64,000 nt of DNA, taken from the NCBI RefSeq assembly GCF_036884655.1, contig NC_088327.1, positions 14,207,001-14,271,000 of the forward strand. Reading direction: 5' to 3'. How positions within the stretch are numbered: the stretch's first letter is position 1; every line of letters starts with the position of its first letter. The DNA comes from Musa acuminata AAA Group (lineage: Eukaryota > Streptophyta > Magnoliopsida > Zingiberales > Musaceae). A program made the translations under genes and the position numbers. Below are positions 37,533 through 49,000 of the stretch, in pieces. Under the pieces are notes generated by a model. That model did no database searches. It worked only from the letters and a program-made list of their open reading frames with translations, and was not told the DNA's origin.

Positions 37533-38738
37533 ATGGAGACGGAGCTGAAGGCGGCGGCGATGACGCCTTGGTCGCGCCTGAGCTGGGACATCGTCGAGTT
37601 AATCCTTTCCTACCTCCCACTCCGGTCAGTCGTTGTTGCTGGCGCCGTCTGCAAGCAGTGGCGCGCAGTGATCGCGGACCCGGGCTTCGCCATCCGGGCC
37701 GCCTCGTCCCTTCCGAGGAGGCCCTGGTTCTTCCTCTACGGCCAGAACAACGTCGTCCTCCGTAAGAACCAGGCTTTCGGCTTCGACCCGGACGCCGGCG
37801 AGTGGATCGCCCTCCCGCCGTCTCCCTCCGTCCTCCACGTCGACTGCTTCGCTGGCGCCGGGGGGTTCTTCTTCGCCACTACGTCCGCAGCCCGGTTCTG
37901 CTATGCGCCGCTCCTCCGTGGGCCCTGGCGAGAGACCTCCCCGCTCTTCTTCTCCCGGTGTAACCCCCTCGTGGGCGTGTTCTCCGCTGCCGGAGACCGC
38001 CGGCACTTCATCGTCGTTGGCGGCGCGCGATTCATCGGTGGGCTCGTCGACATCGAGGACCCTCTGGCCGTGGAGATCTACGACCCGGCGTCGAACTCGT
38101 GGGAGCTCTGCCCCCCTCTGCCGCCGGACTTCCGGACCGGGAATTCGTCGCAGTGGCTCTCCGCCGCGCTTCTGGGCGGCCGCTTCTTCTTCGTGTTCGG
38201 GATCTACTCTTGCTCCGTCGCCGCCTTCGATCTAAGTCGCCGCGCCTGGACCGGCGTTCAGACTCTCCGGCCACCGGGGGTGCTCTTCTGCTTCCTCCTG
38301 GCCTGCAACGACAGGCTCATCCTCGCCGGGCTCTGCAACGCCCCCGACGGGCCGCCCTGTTTCGCCCTCTGGGCCGTCGACCACACCACCATGGACTTCG
38401 CGGAGATCGCCGTGATGCCAAGGGACCTCCTTTCTTGCCTCTTCGACACCGACGACGACGACAACAAGTTCGCCAGCCTCAAATGCGTCGGCCTCGACGG
38501 CCGCGTCTACGTATTCAACGAAGACCACCACAAGGCCTACCCGGCCTGCGTCTGCGAGATCTCGGAGGACTCCTCTGCCGGCGTTGCGGAGGCCGCCTCG
38601 GGACTAAATCTGAGCTGTTCCTGGAGAAAGGTGCCACCTTTACCTAGCCCCGTGGATCGATTCCATAAGGTCATAGGTTTCTGCTCCCCTGTCCCGGTGA
38701 ACTCTGTGCTTGGCGGCGGTGTGGATAGAGAATTGTGA
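37533..38738 (+). CDS. F-box/kelch-repeat protein
   Basis: Intronless, GC-rich, 401 residues. The N-terminal F-box (about 12-55) contains LSWDIVELILSYLPLRSVV and VCKQWRAVI, the SKP1-binding element of SCF ubiquitin ligases. The rest folds as kelch-like beta-propeller blades: PWFFLYGQNN, IYDPASNSWELCPPLP, FDLSRRAWTG and a final SCSWRKVPPLP are blade signatures. The arrangement resembles Arabidopsis At3g24760-type proteins. It would recruit an unknown target for ubiquitination. Two other ATGs lie nearby (Met10 at 37560), but the first is in fair context and follows a normal leader. A poly-Asp stretch (DTDDDDN, about 307-313) interrupts the propeller. It converges on the thiazole-kinase gene. 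Confidence 0.92.
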   Translation: METELKAAAMTPWSRLSWDIVELILSYLPLRSVVVAGAVCKQWRAVIADPGFAIRAASSLPRRPWFFLYGQNNVVLRKNQAFGFDPDAGEWIALPPSPSVLHVDCFAGAGGFFFATTSAARFCYAPLLRGPWRETSPLFFSRCNPLVGVFSAAGDRRHFIVVGGARFIGGLVDIEDPLAVEIYDPASNSWELCPPLPPDFRTGNSSQWLSAALLGGRFFFVFGIYSCSVAAFDLSRRAWTGVQTLRPPGVLFCFLLACNDRLILAGLCNAPDGPPCFALWAVDHTTMDFAEIAVMPRDLLSCLFDTDDDDNKFASLKCVGLDGRVYVFNEDHHKAYPACVCEISEDSSAGVAEAASGLNLSCSWRKVPPLPSPVDRFHKVIGFCSPVPVNSVLGGGVDREL

Positions 38739-40272
38739 TACCTCTGCCAATCTTCGCGGTTTCTTTTCCTCTACAGTACTGTTGCTGCTGAAAGCAATGA
38801 ACTTCGAATCGTGGACTGTTGTTGTTGATGTCTGTGTTGTCAGATGATGGTCTTGTTCTCGTTGACTGTAAGCACTTGTTCTACAGTATTTCTGTGACAG
38901 TCTGATGCTCTCATCTTGCAATTGCTCGTTTTGATACTGCCACCGAGTCCTTTGACGTTTACGCGACACAGATACCGTAGCCAACTGATGGAGACTTGTT
39001 AGTCTTCCATGATCTTATCATCCCCCAGCTTCATCTCTGTTCCAGGCATCCAGACATCTCCAAGTTACAGAACGAAGCTTTTCGAGGTAGTCACCTCCAC
39101 CACGAACTCCTTTCTCTATCTCCCCCTCTCATGTGATGCCTTTGCTTGCAAGTTATCATTTGTAATAGCTGATCCTGTGACTGTAACAAGCATTCTTCTG
39201 CATGTTCTCCTTATAATAGTCATGGGAAGGCATATACCTGAGCATATCTCTGGGTTGTAGATGGGTTTCCCTTGTCCGTGGAGAAAGCTTATGCTTTCTT
39301 TTAAAGAATGTATCTTTGAAGGAGCAAAAGCACAGTTCAAATATACATACAAGTGGCAAGATCTTCTTCTACAGAACCATGCAACTGACATAATGTTGAC
39401 ATCTTTAAGCAGCAAAGGAAAATTTTGATTGCAGTGGAATCACCAGAGTAAGTCTTCCATGGTAGCATGTGCAGCTCTGCTGTCTCTGTTTTCACCTCTT
39501 CCCATGTAAATCCTTTTATCCAACTTAACTGCAACATCATCTGATCCAAATTAAGCTGCATCCCTCAACAGTAAAAGCTGGCTTTTTGCTGCATCAGATA
39601 GTGAGTGCTGCCCAGTATGGCATTCAGCATCGACTGTACCCTTTGACTGCAACAGCTCAAGCATCATTGTCGTGGTCAAAAGACATGCATTTTTCAGCCA
39701 TGTAGCTGGCAAAGAGATCATAAGCTTTATGGCTTCAGACAATCACTGAAGATCCAGAAAACTCAGCTTGCCAGTGGTAAACTTGTGAGAGAACTTGATT
39801 TCAAGATGGCAGTGAACAAAGACCTATTCCACCAAACTAATAAGTCGGCTGAGAACTCCAGAAGATTGATCTCTGTGGTTCTTTCTGGTGACTTGCTCAA
39901 TTACTTGAGGCTCTTGCTGAAGATTCCAACCAAAGGTTTGTTGGACAGCTTGGCCAGTTCAATCACAGGTGTGTGATAATTGAGATGCAACACACTAGAC
40001 CATGTCCTGGGAATTTCCATCACAAAATTTAGATGTTAGCACATGTGATCCTCACGACAGATGGTCTACTTGCTCTTTCCATGCTAACTAGCAAAAAGAA
40101 CAGATCTATCTTACTTGTAGAAAGCCATGGAACTCTTCAATTCTGCAATTAAAGCACATCTTACAGGTACGGTGTCTTTATCGACTGTGAGGTTGCAGCC
40201 ATCCTCAGTTATTTGTGAACCATATACAAAGAAAGGACAAGATGAGAAAATATCACCATTTTCTGGCTGTCC
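38739..40272. other. Convergent spacer between F-box and thiazole kinase genes
   Basis: Holds the 3' UTRs of both genes. Composition stays gene-like rather than AT-rich. A 63-codon plus frame at 39785-39976 (MRELDFKMAVNKDLFHQTNK...) and a 63-codon minus frame at 39742-39551 look less random than average, but I recognise neither. It may be transcribed spacer or a gene relic. Confidence 0.4.
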
Positions 40273-42087
40273 TCATGATACCAGAGAAATCTTAACCCGG
40301 GAAGCTACAGTATGCTCATGAAGGCCATGAAGAGAGTCGATCATGTGCACCCGCAAGGAAGCTGGGCCATTTGCCATTTCCATCCCCAGCTCTCCTGCCA
40401 AGCCAAATATAGAGAGAGCACAAGATGTTGCTTCCAAAGGATTCGATGGTTCCACTGCAACAAAAGCAGCAATGAGAGCTGTGACAGCACATCCTGTTGC
40501 TGTGATCTTCTGCATCATGGCCACTCCATTTTGTGCAGCTACCACTATCTGTCCATCCGTTATAAAATCAGTGGCTCCAGATACTGCAACTATAGCACCA
40601 CTGCTTTGTGCCAGTGATTTAGCAGATTCCACAGCATCTGGCGACTCATGGAAGCTGTCCACACCCTGGTTTCCACCAATTTCCAGAAATAAGCAAGTTA
40701 GGAAGAAGCATTAGCTAGTCATAATGAAAAATGACACGCTCTGAACAGCAAGTAAATGTGACTTGTAGAAGAGGTAATGATCATTCACAGTAATTTTATT
40801 CTATATGTTGAAGTTGTGTTGGTGGAACATTGTTAGACCTAATTCACCAAAGTATTCTTATAACATGCTTCTAATAACTCAACAGAAGAGTTGTCAATTG
40901 TACTTTCTCATGGCTGTGTCAATTATGTCTAGACTTTCCCATCTTTTGTTGGATAATAAGAAAGATAATAAGCTCATTATACAGTCTGGATATCAGATTT
41001 TCATTTAAGAAGAGATGTCTGGCTTATTGCATCACAAACAAGAGTTGTTATCTCATGGGATGGGTGATTAGCACAAGCCTAAAATTGCACTAAGCATATA
41101 TAGGCACCGCAGATATGATTCCAGCATGATGCATACTACTATCTTGCTTGCACAATACATATTGATCTGTGCTGACAGACGTGATAGTTAACCCTAGATA
41201 CCCATATTCATGATTGCTCTTAAGTCATTTATGCAAGTCCAAGTGAAGGAAAGAAGCAATTTAATCTTGCAGGCTGTGCAAACAGAAAGGTAGGAATTTC
41301 ATCTGAAATAATTAGTGGAAATATTCTGCTGAAAAAGTATCAAGGACAGATGGTTTACAACCCTAGGAACATCCAGGATTCATCAATAGGGTTACAGCAA
41401 AGAAGCCAAATAGAAGCACCACAATGAGAATAAGCTTAAGAGAGAGTTAGCAATCACACATAGCACACAATAAACACTGCATATTATTAACATGTTCGGC
41501 CAAAAGGTCTTTGTTCATGAGCAACAGCAGCAAAAGAGCTTCATTAAAGTGAACATTGGCCCAAGGATAGATTTGCCCACCCTCGAGGCTCTACAAGATA
41601 GATGTCTCTCAACAAGACCCCAAATACAAGGTAAATGATACAGAATAGAAAAACCATTAAAAACCAATATTTGTTTAAGGGTTGCATTGAGATTAGTCCA
41701 AGAAAAACTTGGGATGAGGGAGCAAAGCTGACTAAGATGCCCCATCTTCAGCACGCTGATGCTGAGTGAATACAAGACACCAAAACCAAGAACAGATCCA
41801 AAATTTACTAATTTGGAAAGACAGTGATCTATGACTTACATATTTAAACAGTTGCATTAATTCACAACCAAGTGATATATCAGATACAGTTTCCTATGTC
41901 TTCATTAAATACCACCAAGTTTTTCTACATCTGCTAATGATATCTAATAAACAGAAAGCAAGGTTAAATGTCAAATTATTATGATCCTCCAATGACCTGA
42001 GCTCTAGAACAGGTTAAGAATCAAGCTGTCAGCCATCATTTTTAATTTAAAGAAAATAAAAAAATATATTATACACACACACACACA

Positions 42088-42143
<56 letters not shown>

Positions 42144-43432
42144 ATATGTATATATGTATATATGTATATATGTATATATGTATATATGTATATATGTATA
42201 TATGTATATATATGTATATATGTATATATATATATATGTATATATGTATATATATGTGTATATATATATATGTATATATGTATATATATGTATATATGTA
42301 TATATGTATATATATATATATATATGTATATTTGTATATATATACATATGTATAATAGCCCAAAAGATTTTATATGGAAACTCAATTTTTTTATCCTGCA
42401 CTTCTCAGGAGGTTCAATCCCCTTGATCATCAAGAATTATGGAACTCCATACAATACAGGACTAATAATAATAGTTTCTTTCACAATTTCTTACGATGAT
42501 CAAAATGGACAGGATGAACACTGGTGATAAGGGGAAGGCATGTATGTAGACCATGCATATTGATTATTGTAGCACAAGAATGAGTGGAACATAAGTTCTT
42601 CTCTATTTCCAGAACTACAGTTGGGTCCAATAACACTAAACAAACAACAATACATGCAAAATCTTGTTCCCCTTCAGCAAGCAATATCCAGAATCCTATA
42701 AAATGTGAACCTCCCCTTCTCTATGATGCATTCGTATCTTTACCATCAAAATTTCTTCTAACCCGATCCACCAACAATTTGTAATGGAATCATCAACAAG
42801 ACGAAGACCATTCAAACAGTGTCTCTTGCGTAATTCATGATCGTTTACAAGCATACAAAAAATATATATATGACTTTAATTTCTTTCTTTAATAGTATTG
42901 AATGCAATGAAATCGATATCACAAATACAAGAGGAACAAGCAAATGTGAGAGCTTTACTTTGGAATCGCGAACTCGGCAAGCAGAGGAGAGCGCGATGAT
43001 CTCAGATGGGTTTCCCCGGATCACGGTCGGCCAGAGGGCCACCAGCCCCAGGCAAGCCTCCATCCGGAACTCGGACGCAGACACCGCGACGGGATCGAGA
43101 ATCCAGGGGCGGCTGGACCGGGCGGCAGCAGCCACCGCGGCACGCATGGAGGGAAGCCAGCCGTCCGACAGCGTGCCGAGGTTGACGCAGAGCGCGTCGG
43201 CGCGCGGGGTGAAGTCGTCGATCTCGCAGAGGGAGTGGACCATGGCCGGGGACGCGCCGGCCGCCAGGAGCGCGTTCGCCATCAGATCCATGGACACGAA
43301 GTTGGTGATGCACTGGACCAGCGGCGCGCGAGCCCGCACCCTCTCCAGGAGTTCCCACGCCCGTCGTCCCCACCGTGCCGCCGAGCCGTCAGCCGCCGCC
43401 TCTTCTCCTCCTGCCATGTCGCTCATTCCCAC
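40273..43432 (-). CDS. THIM: Hydroxyethylthiazole kinase (thiamine salvage)
   Basis: Phosphorylates 4-methyl-5-(2-hydroxyethyl)thiazole with ATP, letting the cell recycle thiazole into thiamine. Exon 1 is 43432-42959 and exon 2 is 40665-40273; 288 residues. The thiazole-site segment [16 protein letters not shown] is at 38-53, WILDPV at 110-115, RGNPSE at 139-144, [11 protein letters not shown] at 186-196 and the ATP/anion-hole motif TATGCA at 213-218 with the conserved Cys217. The junction [12 protein letters not shown] keeps frame (AAA/GTAAAG donor, ACCAG acceptor). Met1, Met3 and Met6 are all possible starts. Exon 1 is very GC-rich, exon 2 is not. The 2.3-kb intron holds a long TATATG microsatellite. 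All residues expected of an active kinase appear present. Confidence 0.95.
42073..42350. repeat. Compound (AC)n-(AT)n-(TATATG)n microsatellite in the thiazole kinase intron
   Basis: (AC)9 at 42073-42090, (AT)n to about 42131, then about 200 bp of TATATATG/TATATG units with local changes of period. It gives long Tyr-Ile 'proteins' in several frames, which are artefacts. Confidence 0.95.
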
Positions 43433-43605
43433 AACCTTCCCCGTTGCTTCCGTTATCGGGAAGGATCGGTTTCGGGTTCGGTCTCATAATTGCCCGAGCA
43501 ATTCCACATTGGGCCCGAGCGCAATCGATTGGCCAGTGAGTGGCATCACACTAGGCGGACTTAATCAACCCTCGATACCGTCATCAGTGATGTCACTTCC
43601 TAATT

Positions 43606-43610
<5 letters not shown>

Positions 43611-43664
<54 letters not shown>

Positions 43665-43667
43665 TAA
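43611..43667. repeat. (AT)n microsatellite upstream of the thiazole kinase gene
   Basis: AT units with one TG interruption near 43646, about 180 bp before the start codon at 43432. Confidence 0.95.
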
Positions 43668-45014
43668 GAGAATATTTGTGAGATTTGAAATTAAAAAAGA
43701 AATTGTTCGTATTAAACTAAGGACTAAAAATGTTTTGATTGATCGGACGTTGTGGGGCTTCAAATAAGACACCACTGAGGAGGACCCACGTGGGATGCTG
43801 GTGATCGACGACCAGAACGAGTCGTTCTGCACGATGACGTGGCTCTCACTCAGCCGCACAGGCATCGGTGGCCTTTTTGAGGATCGCCGTGACCGATGCT
43901 TTAAAATGCGTGCCGTCGAATTTATGCTCGATATCAAACCGATCCGTCGCATCTGCGTTTTCTCAGTGATGGAATCTCTGACATATATAGATAGCTTTGA
44001 CATGCTACCTGTATAGCCGCTATTTATGGTAAAGCTAATGACCAAGGTAGACCGCACCCTTCACAGTAGTGTTATCGACACTGAGGTATCGACAACATTC
44101 GCCGGTAATAATTCGAGTAAACAATAAGTTGATATAATGAAAATAGATCTAATCATAAATAGATCAAATTATTATATAAAAAAAGAAATATCAGGATTAA
44201 AAACAAATATGGTATATTAAAGATAGAAGTTATATACCTTCGAACATGAGCATACATCTCTGTATATGTTTCTATGTTCTTCTTCAAAATTTTTAATCTA
44301 GTTTGATCATCCTAAGTTATTGGAAATTATATAAAGAATTTGCAAGGTGAGGGTAGACTATGAACAGACTAATCATTGTGAGGGAGCAAAAATAATCATA
44401 GAGGGCAAATGAGCACAACGCAATACACGCACCCAGTAAAATTTCCTCGTTTCGCAAATGCTGGTGTACTTTCATGGAGGCAGCAGATAAATAAATATAC
44501 ATGGATTCGAGAACATACAATCCACTTAAACTGAATTCAACAAATCAAATAATATATCGATATCAACGCAATACCTTTTCTCCCTATACTGTTTTATCAA
44601 TTTAAACTAGCAGATTTCGCCTTGTACATTCTGCTCAAAACTTGACTGCCGCTTTAGCGGTTTATTGTCTTTAATCCTACAAAGAAATGAGAGACAAAAA
44701 CTCTTTGTTTTCAAGACCAACAATTTCTTTTATATGTTTATTGTATGTAAAACAATATGGGTTCAATAAATCAACAAATTATCTGCACATCAACACCCAC
44801 CTGCTTTCATGTAAAAGGACACCATGACATGACCTCAGGCACCTCATGATCTCAACAGTTACAAAGGAAAACATTTGGGGCCAATGCTTCCCACAAGACC
44901 ATAGATTTTTCCTGTAAAGTTTCTTCAAATCCACTTCTCCTATTCCGTTTGGTTTTGTAGGATGGAGTTGGGAGTTGAAGACCAGATGAAACCCATGCTT
45001 GATGTTGCGATGCA
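43668..45014. other. Intergenic region between thiazole kinase and SEC16
   Basis: Upstream region of the thiazole kinase gene followed by the 3' UTR of SEC16. An unrecognised 73-codon frame sits at 43795-44016. I see no other gene. Confidence 0.5.
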
Positions 45015-46035
45015 TCAGAGTTCAACCTCATGCAGGTCGTCCCCCAGGGAACCACCATTCTGCTGCAGAGACAAGCTGCTGACTGAACCGGGGTGTGCGG
45101 TGTTGCTGGGTGAGGATGTTGTCATACCATGCCCAACACTAGTGGGATTCATCCCAGTGCCGTTTTGATGGAGTGGGTTGGTGTAAGTCCCACTCCAAGA
45201 TGCTGCTCTCATTCTGGATAAGGGACCATTACCACTCCACGATGCCGCTGCTGCAGATCCTTTGTTTCCAAGAGGTGTAATATTATCCATGCTTGGAACC
45301 CGTTGCATGGATGATGACGATGACGACGATCCCTGCGAGGAAAAGGATGCTTCTGCTGTTGCTGATTTAGATGGTTCTTCGTTATCATTGGTGACTTCCT
45401 GGTTGCTTTCTCCTGCTGCATCAGTTTCCCCTTCATCCACAGCTGCAGCTGCTGTGGGCACAAAAAACTTTGCACCAACCAATGGTTTCATGGATGGCAC
45501 TGCAGGTGACTGGAAAGTGTTTGTCAAGGCACCACCGCCCTTGTTGAATGTATCCACGTATCTGGAAAGTGCCTATCTAATATTAACATCCCGGCAAACC
45601 AAATCTATAATGAGACTGCACCATTCAAAATATACCAAGAAATGATAAGAAAGTCAACCTTGAACGAACCCCCATTCTACCACGAGCGGAAAACTGGTTT
45701 TGGCTGGGTGGAGTGGGTGGAATTGTCGATTTCTGTTCCAAGGGAACTAAGGGTTTTGCCACTGGCCCTTCCCTGTCGGTAAGGCTTTCCCGCTTGAAAG
45801 CATCATTGATGTTGGTCACACTCTTGAAAGTGTTACTGATGTTGTAATCAGGCATACCATTCTGGAATGTTGTTGCTGTTGGAGGTGGTGGTAGAGCAGC
45901 TTCGGTAGCTGGAGGCTCAGCTCCTTCCTCCACCCATGTCTTAAGTTGTTCGTCATAATAAAATTTGTTTGATTGACCCAGTTTTACCTTCACATTACCA
46001 GGAATCTGATATACATAAGTAACAAGGGAGAATGC

Positions 46036-46066
<31 letters not shown>

Positions 46067-49000
46067 CAACAATAATAATAATAATAATCATCATCATCAT
46101 CATCATCTAGAAGTGGCTGTGGCACAACCAATTATATCAAGTAAAATACCTGGCGATGGGATCTTGACACCCACCCCATGGTTTTCTGAAGAAGTTGTGA
46201 ACCAATGCGTCCAAAACGTGACCCACCAGATGCGGTCTTTTTGCTTTGTGCACCATCTGAGCTTGAATCCTTCAATGTTAATTTGCTGAGGTCAGTAAAG
46301 AACAATAAAGGTTCTCTTTCTTATAGAAACTATACATTCACAGAATCCATATTGCCTATCATAGACAGTGGAAGATTTAAAATAAAATTAATATAAAATA
46401 ACCACAATTTGCTAAACAAGTTGAGCTGCACAAATTCACTTTCACCTAAAAGAGAAGAATCAACCTGCTTTGGGCTTCGACCAAAATCAGGCTCTGAAAT
46501 GCTTCTGTTGTGCCTAGTCTGTTTACTATCATCACCCTTCCACTCACTCATGGTTTCCACTGATGCTGACGGGACTAAAGAGGACATGGCCATGGTCGAC
46601 TGACTATTTGCTACTCTTGGGGCAACATAGTAGGTTTCTTTGTCATTTACACTTCCCTGTGGCATTGGCGGCAGAGGTGCTGACGGTGCACCAATCATGC
46701 GATGAATGGACCTATCGAAGGTGGTAAACAATTTTCCAACAAGATTTGCAGGAGCCAAGCTCGTACCATAACCACCCTGGATAAGGACAGTCCCAAAAAA
46801 AAGGATCAGAGCAAAGCAATAATCAAAGCTGCAAAGATTGGAACTCATTCATAGTGAATTACCTGCTGGTGAGTGCGCAGCCTCTCCTCTAGGGATGATA
46901 GCATTGACTTCCACATTTCAACATCAGAAGTACGACCAGAGTTCTTCAGCAATTTTAAAGATGCTTGACAGTACCTATATTAGATCTGATATATGAGTCA
47001 AGCAGTGATTTAAAAAGCGCTAGGCACCAAAAGACGCCAAGGTCCAAAAACGCCGGAGGCGCTAGGCACTCGCCTGAGCGAAACGAGGCGCTAAAATATT
47101 AAAATATATAATATAATTAATAAATATAATTATTTAACAGTATTAAAATCAAAATAATATATCATTAATCTAATAAATACAAATACATTACTGTTACTAA
47201 TATACTGTATACTGTTGACAGTATTCAGTATACTGTTAACAATATTCTTTCGAAAGAGGAGAAGGAAGAGGAGTGTAAGGGAAGACCGAGGATGCAACGA
47301 CAGCGGTAAAAGTGAGCAGCGGCAGCGAGAGCGGCGAGCGACGACAGTGGCAACGGCAACGGCAGCGACGAGCAGCGGCAGCGGGAGCGGGAGCGATGAG
47401 CGACGAGCGGCAACGGCAGCGAGCAACGACAGCAAGAGCGGTGAGCGACGACAGCGACAGTGGCGAGCAACGACAGCGGAAGCGGCGAGAGGTGACACCG
47501 ACAGCGGCAGCAGCAGCAGTAGCATGAAAGCGAGCAGGGTTAGGGTTGGGCAGCGGCAGCTGATATCGGTGCTTTAGTTGGTTCGATTGAACCAACTAAA
47601 GCATCGGAGACCGAACCAGACCTAAAATGCTGGTTCGGTCGCCTGGTTTAACCCAGGTGCTCGCTTGAAGCGCCCAGCGCTTGGGCTCGGGCGAGCGCCC
47701 AGGCGGCGCCTCTTTGAAGCACGTCGTCTGGAAGCGAAGCGAGGCGCCCGAGCGCCTAGGCGAGCGCCCAAGCGCCTATTGAAATCACTGGAGTCAAGCA
47801 GCAAGAAGGGTAAAGAAAAATACTACTACTCACTTCAGTGAATCTGAAATCTTTCCCACTTCAGCCAGCATGTAGGCATAGATCAGCTTATATGGTTGGA
47901 AAGGTTGTAGGATGAACTGAGAATTTCCAAGAACCTTTGAATATTCATATAGTTCTGTTCTCTGTAAAGACAGTACACACAAAATCAGTTCTTTGTTCGG
48001 TTCTCAACATATATTGGTGTTCAGCACTAAGAATTTCAACAAAGTTCACATATCGTTGATATCTAAGTTGATGAAAAGGAAATAGGTCTTCCAACGAAAA
48101 ATAATGTGTAAAAGAAAAGGCATAGCCATAACCATCTAAGTTGGAAGCTGTTTCATTCTTCAATTATTATCATTCTTTTTAGCTCCAAATAGTTTTGGAC
48201 TTTCATTGTCACAACAAGCTCCAAAGTTTTAATTAATCCACTACATCAGGAAACAAAGTATTCACTAGTAAATCAACACAAAGCAGATACTTGATTAACA
48301 TCTTGCAAGGATGCATTATAATAATGATTGGAATTCCTTCGAACACAATGGAAGTGGTATTTAAAACCAGCATCATTTAAGCCTCGCAGCCACAAAATAA
48401 GAAAGATTTGGAATATAACAAAGAAGGGAATCAGAATAAAACAAAAAAAGATACATACCTAAGAACAAGATACATGATGGTTGTTTATACATCATCACTG
48501 ACTTTAAGAATATCAATGAACAACAGAAATTTTGTTAAGACTTAAATTTTAAACATAAATCATGAAATTGATGGCAACAGAGTTGATACAAACCATATAC
48601 CTGTTCCCTTGATAATTTTATTAAAGTTGAAAATATATTTAAAACACTATTAAGGATCATTGATAATGAATCAAGCACGCATGCACACATGGAAACTATT
48701 GCAACTAGATAAAAGATGTGACACAGACACAAACGTTAAAGCAAACATGCTTGAACATAATGAACACAGAAAACCAACATGACTGAGCATATGCATGTAG
48801 CTGACTTATAGGAGTGTGTAGTCAGGGGAAAGCCATGAAAACTAATTAACTGAGGATCCAGTAGGTTGCTTCATTGCAACCCAGTCATCATGAGTGATTA
48901 TGTTCGAATGGCCAGAACAATCTATTACAAGCACAAGCCTTCGTTTTGACCCTCTCAAGATCCTGCGGTGGCAAGTGCCATGTGGCACCAACAAACTTGC

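Noticed and set aside
37626..38647. Overlapping frames on both strands within the F-box gene, up to 182 codons
   Set aside because: They are GC-rich shadows of the F-box/kelch frame, with Arg-rich low-complexity products.
42004..42527. Long Tyr/Ile-rich frames on both strands
   Set aside because: They are translations of an AT/TATATG microsatellite inside an intron.
42845..43667. 276-codon plus frame across thiazole kinase exon 1
   Set aside because: It is antisense to a well-supported ThiM exon and ends in microsatellite Tyr-Ile repeats.
47130..47595. Several Ala/Leu/Arg/Ser-rich frames of 70-130 codons
   Set aside because: They lie in the degenerate AGCGGC/CGACAG array of the hAT-type element and have no independent support.
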